From: UBA7239 sp035456205
GTDB lineage: Bacteria; Pseudomonadota; Gammaproteobacteria; Pseudomonadales; UBA7239
Assembly: GCA_035456205.1 (NCBI GenBank)
Contig: DATIDQ010000050.1
Span: 1 to 22,027 of the forward strand
Length of the DNA: 22,027 nt
Direction of reading: 5' to 3'
Shown here: one piece after another, positions 8,033 through 14,230 of the stretch
Position numbering within the stretch: the first letter of the stretch is position 1
Layout of the letters: every line of letters starts with the position of its first letter
Position numbers and translations under genes: made by a program
The notes under the pieces: generated by a model
The model's input: only the letters and a program-made list of their open reading frames with translations
Databases searched by the model: none
Told to the model about the DNA's origin: nothing

Positions 8033-9688
8033 ATGTACGCTTATACCGCGATTGATCACAAGATTCTTAACCAACGTGTCGCCCAGTTTCGCAACCAGAC
8101 CGACCGGTTTCTGAATGGCGAGCTTGCCCCGATGGAATTCCTGCCGCTGCGGCTGCAAAACGGTCTGTACATACAACGCCACGCTCCCATGTTGCGTATT
8201 GCAGTGCCCTACGGGTTGCTCTCATCCCGCCAGCTGCGCAAATTGGCACACATTGCTCGTCACTATGACAAAGGCTACGGACATTTCACTACGCGCCAGA
8301 ATATCCAGTTTAACTGGCCTAATCTGGCGGAAGTACCCGATATTCTGGCAGAGCTGGCGGAAGTGGAAATGCATGCCACCCAGACTAGCGGCAACTGCAT
8401 CCGGAATACCACGTCAGATCAATATGCCGGTGTTGCAGTCGATGAAATTATTGATCCGCGCCCGTACTGTGAAATCATCAGGCAATGGTCAACATTCCAC
8501 CCCGAATTTGCATTTTTACCACGAAAATTCAAGATTGCTGTCAGCGGATCAGAAGCAGATCGCGCAGCAGTACAAGTGCACGATATCGGGATTGAACTGG
8601 TTAAAAATGCCGCTAATGAAATCGGTTACCGGGTCTATGTCGGTGGCGGTCTTGGTCGCACACCTTGCATCGGACAAGTTGTTCGTGAGTTTTTACCAGA
8701 ACAACACTTGCTGACTTATCTAGATGCCATTCTTCGTGTTTATAACTTGTTGGGACGTCGTGATAATAAATACAAGGCGCGTATAAAAATTCTGGTAAAA
8801 GCTCTGGGTGTTGAGAGTTTTTCGGCAAAAGTTGAAGAAGAATGGCAATATCTTCAAGACGGCCCAGCCACTCTTACAGAACAAGAGATTGCACGCATCA
8901 AAAAACATTTTACTGCGCCTGCCTATAAAACATTGGACGAAAAACTGATTGCAGATCAATTGGCAGAAAAATCCGCCAATGAAAAAGCATTTGCCAACTG
9001 GATGACACGCAACGTAAAACAGCATAAGCAACCAGGTTACAGAATTGTGGTTTTATCCCTGAAACCTACAGGTGTTGCGCCAGGCGATGTCACAGATAAA
9101 CAACTGAATGCCATTGCTGATTTAGCCGATGAATACAGTTTTGGCGAAGCACGTGCCACACACTCACAAAATATTGTGTTGGCAGATATTGATGGCACAC
9201 GTTTATATGAGTTATGGCAAAAGCTGAAAGCACTCGGCTTTGCTACGCCTAACATCGGCACGTTAACCGATATGATCTGCTGTCCTGGCGGAGATTTCTG
9301 CGCATTGGCTAATGCAAAATCCATTCCTGTTGCAGAGGCCATTCAACGCAAGTTTGATGATATCGATTATCTTTATGACCTTGGCGATATTGACGTCAAT
9401 ATTTCAGGCTGTATGAATGCTTGCGGCCATCACCATGTCGGGCATATCGGCATTCTCGGCGTTGATAAAAAAGGTGCCGAGTTTTATCAAGTTTCGCTAG
9501 GTGGCAATGCCGGCAACGATGCCTCTATTGGCGACATTCTCGGTCCTTCTTTTTCACAGGAAGATATGCCTACAATTATCGAAAAAATTCTTGATGTCTT
9601 TGTTGAAAAACGCATAGAGGGTGAAAGTTTTATTGACACTTATCGCCGTATCGGTCTTGACCCCTTCAAGGAGCGTACGTATGAATAA
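8033..9688 (+). CDS. cysI: Sulfite reductase hemoprotein (CysI-type nitrite/sulfite reductase)
   Basis: A 551-residue siroheme/[4Fe-4S] enzyme that reduces sulfite to sulfide for cysteine synthesis in the cytoplasm. It has the two-fold repeated ferredoxin-like and siroheme domains of the family. The cluster ligands are Cys417 and Cys423 (CPGGDFC), then Cys460 and Cys464 (CMNAC). The segments FTTRQNIQF and TSGNCIRN match the siroheme-binding N-terminal half. Length and sequence fit the Pseudomonas-type CysI rather than the enterobacterial CysJI pair, and no cysJ flavoprotein is nearby. A nitrite reductase of the same fold is the alternative, but the DUF934 partner supports sulfite reduction. 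The stop overlaps the next gene by 8 bases, so the two are probably translationally coupled. Confidence 0.92.
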   Translation: MYAYTAIDHKILNQRVAQFRNQTDRFLNGELAPMEFLPLRLQNGLYIQRHAPMLRIAVPYGLLSSRQLRKLAHIARHYDKGYGHFTTRQNIQFNWPNLAEVPDILAELAEVEMHATQTSGNCIRNTTSDQYAGVAVDEIIDPRPYCEIIRQWSTFHPEFAFLPRKFKIAVSGSEADRAAVQVHDIGIELVKNAANEIGYRVYVGGGLGRTPCIGQVVREFLPEQHLLTYLDAILRVYNLLGRRDNKYKARIKILVKALGVESFSAKVEEEWQYLQDGPATLTEQEIARIKKHFTAPAYKTLDEKLIADQLAEKSANEKAFANWMTRNVKQHKQPGYRIVVLSLKPTGVAPGDVTDKQLNAIADLADEYSFGEARATHSQNIVLADIDGTRLYELWQKLKALGFATPNIGTLTDMICCPGGDFCALANAKSIPVAEAIQRKFDDIDYLYDLGDIDVNISGCMNACGHHHVGHIGILGVDKKGAEFYQVSLGGNAGNDASIGDILGPSFSQEDMPTIIEKILDVFVEKRIEGESFIDTYRRIGLDPFKERTYE

Positions 9689-10175
9689 TCAGATGATTAT
9701 CAATAATGGCGACATAGTTGCTGACAACTGGAGTATTGTTGCGAAAGATGCCGATAGCGTTCCCGAAGGAGAAAATCTGGTTTTGCCATTGGCACTGTGG
9801 CTGCAAAACCAAAATTTTCTGGAGACTCGTAAAGACATTGGCGTGTGGTTCGACAGCGAAGATCTACCGACTGCTGATCTGGCTCCCGCATTGAAACTAT
9901 TGCCACTGATAGCCATTAATTTTCCTGTCTTTACCGACGGTCGCGGCTTCTCGATTGCACGATTGTTGCGTGACCGTTTTGCTTATCAGGGTGAATTGCG
10001 TGCTATAGGTTATGTTCTGCGTGACCAGCTTTGCTTTATGAAGCGATGCGGCTTTAACAGCTTTGTCTTGCCAGAAAACGCTGATCTCGCAGCTGCCGCC
10101 GCTTCACTCAATGATTTTACAGAATACTATCAAACGTCGGTTGATCAACCGCAGCCACTATTCCGCAGAATCTGA
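9681..10175 (+). CDS. DUF934 family protein, CysI-associated
   Basis: A 164-residue cytoplasmic protein of unknown biochemical function. The conserved core FTDGRGFSIARLLRDRF followed by GELRAIGYVLRDQL and RCGFNSF is typical of DUF934. The ATG at 9681 lies inside the last codons of cysI and has a good AAGGAG seven bases upstream, so I chose it over a longer in-frame start at 9621. It is known as a regular downstream neighbour of cysI in pseudomonads and betaproteobacteria. A supporting role in sulfite reduction, such as electron delivery or maturation, is inference from context. No cofactor motif is visible. It meets rluB tail to tail with eight bases between the genes. Confidence 0.88.
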   Translation: MNNQMIINNGDIVADNWSIVAKDADSVPEGENLVLPLALWLQNQNFLETRKDIGVWFDSEDLPTADLAPALKLLPLIAINFPVFTDGRGFSIARLLRDRFAYQGELRAIGYVLRDQLCFMKRCGFNSFVLPENADLAAAAASLNDFTEYYQTSVDQPQPLFRRI

Positions 10176-10186
10176 GCGATTGCTCA
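10173..10186. repeat. Short inverted repeat spanning both convergent stop codons
   Basis: TGAGC-GATT-GCTCA: the left arm begins with the DUF934 stop TGA and the right arm ends with the rluB stop read on the other strand. The stem is only five base pairs with no T tract, so it is at best a weak bidirectional terminator. No better terminator is seen between these convergent genes. Confidence 0.4.
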
Positions 10187-11203
10187 ACGTCTGACGCGTG
10201 GTTTGGGACTCGTTGTTTTACGGGATATTTTTTCACCGGGGCGTGCAGCGCGCATAGGTTTACGCAATTCACGCTGCAATTTTTCTTTGTCTTTAGGTGT
10301 CAACGGTGCAATTTCCGGCACAGGCAAACCGGCTTCCTTATACAGAATCGCCAATTCAGCTGGCAGTAATTCCTGCCAACGCCCTTCCGGCAATTTATTG
10401 GCCAAAAAAACCGGCCCATAACGCACACGTTTCAAGCGGGACACTCGCAAGCCTTGTGACTCCCACAAGCGACGAACCTCGCGGTTACGGCCTTCCATTA
10501 AGGTACAGCAATACCAGTTATTGATACTTTCGTTATCGTCACTTTTATGCATCGGTGACACATCGGTAAATTTTGCCAGACCATCATCCAGCTGCACGCC
10601 ATCACGCAAACGCTGCAACATTTCATTATCGACTGCACCCATAACACGAACCAGGTATTCGCGATCAATTTGCGCACTGGGATGCATCAATTTATTAGCC
10701 AACTCACCATCAGAAGTAATGATTAACAGACCACTGGTATTGATATCCAGTCGCCCTACAGCAATCCAGCGCCCTTTTTCCAAAGGTGGCATGCGTTCAA
10801 AAATAGTGGGCCTGCCTTCCGGATCGGAACGCGTACAAATTTCACCAATAGGTTTGTTATAAAGCAGCACACGTACACGCGGACCTTCAAGACGTTTTAC
10901 TGATATTGGCTTACCATCCACACAGATTTTATCGCTGAGAGTGGCGCGATCACCCAGCGTCGCCAATTTTCCATTGAGTGTGATTCGCCCTTCTGTAATC
11001 CATGTTTCCAGCGCACGCCGCGAACCAAAACCAGCACGCGCCAGTAACTTCTGCAGTTTTTCTGTAGCTGCAGACTCCACAACTTTCTTGCTTGCTCGTT
11101 TAGGTTTTTCAGAATCAGAAACTTTTCCTACCTTATCTTCGGATGAAGATTTTTTCCGAACGGGAGCTTTTGGCGTACTGCTATTTTTTTTCATCAGACT
11201 CAC
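10184..11203 (-). CDS. rluB: 23S rRNA pseudouridine(2605) synthase RluB
   Basis: A RsuA/RluB-type pseudouridine synthase modifying helix 93 of 23S rRNA. An S4 RNA-binding domain covers about residues 48-95 (LQKLLARAGFGSRRALE). The catalytic motif GRLDINTSGLL places the nucleophilic aspartate at residue 153. NREVRRLWES follows in the C-terminal part of the catalytic domain. The protein carries a basic Ser/Lys-rich tail of about 45 residues before the S4 domain and a second basic tail at the C-terminus (KISRKTTSPKPRVRR), both probably disordered and RNA-contacting. The GTG at 11203 directly follows the scpB stop. An ATG nine bases further in (11194) is an equally possible start, giving 336 residues. 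It is the last gene of the minus-strand cluster. Confidence 0.93.
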   Translation of the reverse strand: MSLMKKNSSTPKAPVRKKSSSEDKVGKVSDSEKPKRASKKVVESAATEKLQKLLARAGFGSRRALETWITEGRITLNGKLATLGDRATLSDKICVDGKPISVKRLEGPRVRVLLYNKPIGEICTRSDPEGRPTIFERMPPLEKGRWIAVGRLDINTSGLLIITSDGELANKLMHPSAQIDREYLVRVMGAVDNEMLQRLRDGVQLDDGLAKFTDVSPMHKSDDNESINNWYCCTLMEGRNREVRRLWESQGLRVSRLKRVRYGPVFLANKLPEGRWQELLPAELAILYKEAGLPVPEIAPLTPKDKEKLQRELRKPMRAARPGEKISRKTTSPKPRVRR

Positions 11204-11884
11204 TCAATGCAGTACTGAAGATGTGCTTTCATCATCAACCAATTCACCACCAGCCTGTTCAGCCAGATGTGGCGCCAGCGCTTCAGCCAATTGTTTTTCT
11301 TGCCCGAAGTCCAGTTCGGCATTGATTTTATCAATGTCCCGGATTTCACCCAGTGAAGGCAACTCATCAAGGCTTTTCAGATTAAAATAATCCAGAAATT
11401 GACGGGTTGTTGCATACAAGGCAGGCCGCCCCGGTACATCGCGATGCCCGACAATACGCACCCACTGGCGCTCCATCAACGTTTTGATAATTGACGTGCT
11501 AACTGCCACACCGCGAATTTCTTCGATGTCCCCACGGGTAATAGGCTGCCTATAAGCAATCAATGACAGTGTCTCGAGAATGGCACGGGAATAGCGCGGT
11601 GGTTTTTCTTCCCACAGCCGCCCTACCCACATAGCCATTTCCTGACGCACCTGAAAACGCCAACCACTGGCTACCTCTTTCAATTCGTAACCGTGATTCT
11701 GGCAATCGGCAGCGATATCTTCAATCGCTGCCTGGATTTCTTCAGGATCCGGTTTTTCGGCATCCCCGAATACTTCCTGATCTGCAAATACTTCTGCAAT
11801 ACGCTTTACTGACAAAGGCTCATTACTAGCCAGCAATAAACTTTCCACAATTTTTTTCAGCAATGTTGTATCAAACTGACTCAT
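11204..11884 (-). CDS. scpB: Segregation and condensation protein B
   Basis: ScpB is the winged-helix kite subunit that, as a dimer, binds ScpA in the SMC-ScpAB condensin acting in chromosome organisation. The 226-residue protein has the family core: ILETLSLIAYRQPITRGDIE, then RGVAVSTSIIKTLMER and VGHRDVPGRPALYATT, the two winged-helix units. An acidic C-terminal extension is present. It lies 45 bases after scpA and abuts rluB, an order common in gammaproteobacteria that have ScpAB. Neither an smc nor a mukBEF gene is in the window. The ribosome-binding site is weak, so translation may depend on the upstream gene. Confidence 0.95.
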   Translation of the reverse strand: MSQFDTTLLKKIVESLLLASNEPLSVKRIAEVFADQEVFGDAEKPDPEEIQAAIEDIAADCQNHGYELKEVASGWRFQVRQEMAMWVGRLWEEKPPRYSRAILETLSLIAYRQPITRGDIEEIRGVAVSTSIIKTLMERQWVRIVGHRDVPGRPALYATTRQFLDYFNLKSLDELPSLGEIRDIDKINAELDFGQEKQLAEALAPHLAEQAGGELVDDESTSSVLH

Positions 11885-11929
11885 GGCAACTTATTTTCCC
11901 GTTAAATATTGACTGTATTTTCAAAGCTA

Positions 11930-12793
11930 TCAGGTAGATCTTGCTTTGACATGAATCGGGCCATAGGTTTCTGTTTGCAATAACTCAACCAGCGATTCTT
12001 TAACCAATTCCATCACTGCCAGAAAAGTCACAACCACACCCAACCTGCCTTCGTGCACCGTGAACAAGGTGACAAACGGCATAAACTGACCGCCCTTGAG
12101 TTGTTCAAGCACTTGCGACATACGCTCCCGGGTAGAAAGGCGTTCACGTTCAACCTGGTGACTTTCAAACATATCAGCCCGGCGCAATACTTCAGCCAAT
12201 GCCAACAACAACTCTTTCATATCTACCGGTGGATCCGCACGTCGGCTTTCTTTTTCTGGTGGCTCGGCACTACCCAGAAAAATATCACGCCCTTCCCGTG
12301 GCAACTCATCCATGTTTTCAGCTGCACGTTTAAAGCGCTCATATTCCTGCAAACGCCGGATTAACTGTGCACGAGGATCTTCTTCGTCTTCTTCTGCTTC
12401 TGAAGAGCGCGGCAACAACACACGCGATTTTATCTCGGCCAGCATGGCTGCCATCAGCAAGTATTCTGCAGCTAACTCGAACTGCATGGCATCCATCAGC
12501 TCAATGTAATGCATGTATTGCCGTGTAATTTCAGCGACGTTGATATCCAGAATATCAAGATTCTGGCGACGGATAAGATACAACAAAAGATCCAGCGGAC
12601 CTTCAAATGCCTCCAGGATAACTTCCAGTGCATCCGGTGGAATATAAAGATCTTTCGGCAACTCTGTAATATTTTTGCCGTGCACAATAGCAAACGGCAT
12701 CTCTGCTTGCTCAGGCGAACGCGTTACCTGAACCTCGACGGCATCAACCGCCTGGTTTTCGCCAGATTCAATTATTTCTTCACTCGATATCAT
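11930..12793 (-). CDS. scpA: Segregation and condensation protein A
   Basis: ScpA is the kleisin that bridges SMC heads and binds the ScpB dimer. The diagnostic N-terminal kleisin segment EAFEGPLDLLLYLIRRQNLD is present, followed by INVAEITRQYMHYIELM and the helical SMC-binding region. An acidic central linker (SEAEEDEEDPRAQ) and a C-terminal winged helix (VTFLAVMELVKESLV) follow. I chose the ATG at 12793, which leaves 7 bases after pyk and gives 287 residues. In-frame starts at 12829 (ATG) or 12838 (TTG) would overlap pyk by about 30-38 bases and add up to 15 unconserved residues. It has a longer N-terminal lead-in before the kleisin motif than Gram-positive ScpA. Confidence 0.93.
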   Translation of the reverse strand: MISSEEIIESGENQAVDAVEVQVTRSPEQAEMPFAIVHGKNITELPKDLYIPPDALEVILEAFEGPLDLLLYLIRRQNLDILDINVAEITRQYMHYIELMDAMQFELAAEYLLMAAMLAEIKSRVLLPRSSEAEEDEEDPRAQLIRRLQEYERFKRAAENMDELPREGRDIFLGSAEPPEKESRRADPPVDMKELLLALAEVLRRADMFESHQVERERLSTRERMSQVLEQLKGGQFMPFVTLFTVHEGRLGVVVTFLAVMELVKESLVELLQTETYGPIHVKARST

Positions 12794-12800
12794 AGCCGGC

Positions 12801-14198
12801 TCATTGAATGCTGCGGATCTGGATGGCATCAACACCAAGTCCAGAAATAATGTCTGAAATCACCACCACTTTATCTCCTTCCTTCAAACCATCATCACGC
12901 TTGAGAATCTCGAACGCAGCTTGCAAGGTTTTTTCCGGATCACTGGAAAAAGCCAGGCGATGGGAAACCACAGCACGGTTCAAATTCATCTGACGACGGG
13001 TGCGGCTATCGTTGGTAAAAGCAAAAATGGTGGTTTTACTCGGCCTGCAATTTGTGACCAGATTGGCCATAACGCCGCGTCGTGTAATGACAATAATTCC
13101 CTGCGCTTCCATGTCCTCAGCCAACTGCACTGCAGAGTGTGCAAGATGCTGCTTGTTATTATCACGCACCAATGCATCACAAAAACGCAACCCGGGTACA
13201 CGTTCAGATGTGCGGGAAATTTTATCCATGTACTCGATACACTTTATCGGGTATTTGCCGACAGTGGTTTCGCCGGACAACATAATCGCATCCACTTCCT
13301 CATAAATCGCGTTCGCAACGTCCGTCACTTCTGCGCGGGTTGGAATCGGGTTTTCAATCATGGATTCCAGCAAGTGCGTAGCAACAATCACCCGCTTACC
13401 CTGTTCATGGCACAAACGCACAATCATGCGTTGAACATTGGGCAAATCTTCTATATTGATTTCTACACCCAGATCACCACGCGCCACCATCACACCATCA
13501 GCTGCGGCAATAATTTCTTCAATATTTTTTACGCCTTCCTGATCTTCAATCTTGGCAATAATCTTGATCTTGTCGGCTTTTGCGCCCAACAATTTTCGCA
13601 AGCCGCGGATATCATTAGCTTCACGCACAAATGACAGCGCAATAAAGTCCACCTCCTGCTTCATACCAAACAGAATGTCGTCACGATCCTTACCTGTAAT
13701 TGCAGGAAGATTGACGCGAATACCGGGAAGATTGACATGGCGTTTACTTTTCAGGCGACCACCATCGATAACCCTGCAGCGCATCATGCGATCCAGTTTT
13801 TCCAGCACTTCCAGATTGATAATGCCGTTATCCACCGTGATCTTGTCGCCGATTTTTACATCATCAATCAGATCATGGTAATTAATATGCAGGGACGTGG
13901 ATTCCACATCCTCCGCGCGAGCAGTAACAGAGATAATGTCGCCCTGCTTCAGTTCCAGATCATTTTTCAGGGTACCTGTGCGAATTTCCGGGCCCTGCGT
14001 ATCCAGCAGTAGCGGAATGGGGTGCGTCAATTCCTTGTTCAGGGTTTTTATTGCCTTGATCACTTTTGCATGAGAGGCGTGATCACCATGTGACATGTTG
14101 AGACGCACAACATTCATACCCGCCTCAGCCATTTTTTTCAGCATGTCGTAAGACTCGGTCACCGGACCGATTGTGCAGATAATCTTGGTTTTTCTCAC
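12801..14198 (-). CDS. pyk: Pyruvate kinase
   Basis: Catalyses phosphoenolpyruvate + ADP to pyruvate + ATP, the last step of glycolysis. The 465-residue protein has the barrel residues of the family: RLNMSHG near residue 32, the B-domain, catalytic Lys216 with metal ligands Glu218 and Asp242 (IIAKIEDQEG, MVARGDLGVE), and the C-terminal regulatory domain. LLDTQGPEIRTG carries Glu71, the residue that marks potassium-dependent pyruvate kinases, whereas Lys there marks independent ones. The active-site helix reads ATHLLESM instead of the common ATQMLDSM, an uncommon variant. The start is GTG with GGGAG seven bases upstream. The gene follows the hybrid kinase by 32 bases and precedes scpA, so it is probably cotranscribed with them. 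Confidence 0.96.
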   Translation of the reverse strand: MRKTKIICTIGPVTESYDMLKKMAEAGMNVVRLNMSHGDHASHAKVIKAIKTLNKELTHPIPLLLDTQGPEIRTGTLKNDLELKQGDIISVTARAEDVESTSLHINYHDLIDDVKIGDKITVDNGIINLEVLEKLDRMMRCRVIDGGRLKSKRHVNLPGIRVNLPAITGKDRDDILFGMKQEVDFIALSFVREANDIRGLRKLLGAKADKIKIIAKIEDQEGVKNIEEIIAAADGVMVARGDLGVEINIEDLPNVQRMIVRLCHEQGKRVIVATHLLESMIENPIPTRAEVTDVANAIYEEVDAIMLSGETTVGKYPIKCIEYMDKISRTSERVPGLRFCDALVRDNNKQHLAHSAVQLAEDMEAQGIIVITRRGVMANLVTNCRPSKTTIFAFTNDSRTRRQMNLNRAVVSHRLAFSSDPEKTLQAAFEILKRDDGLKEGDKVVVISDIISGLGVDAIQIRSIQ

Positions 14199-14230
14199 AC
14201 TACTACTCCCACCAGTACAGGGGAGCTATC

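Noticed and set aside
8115..8714. 199-codon plus-strand frame inside cysI
   Set aside because: Out of frame with the clearly conserved sulfite reductase. The translation shows no domain.
12921..13634. 237-codon frame antisense to pyk
   Set aside because: It lies opposite conserved pyruvate kinase sequence, has Cys/His/Asn-rich composition typical of antisense frames and no ribosome-binding site.
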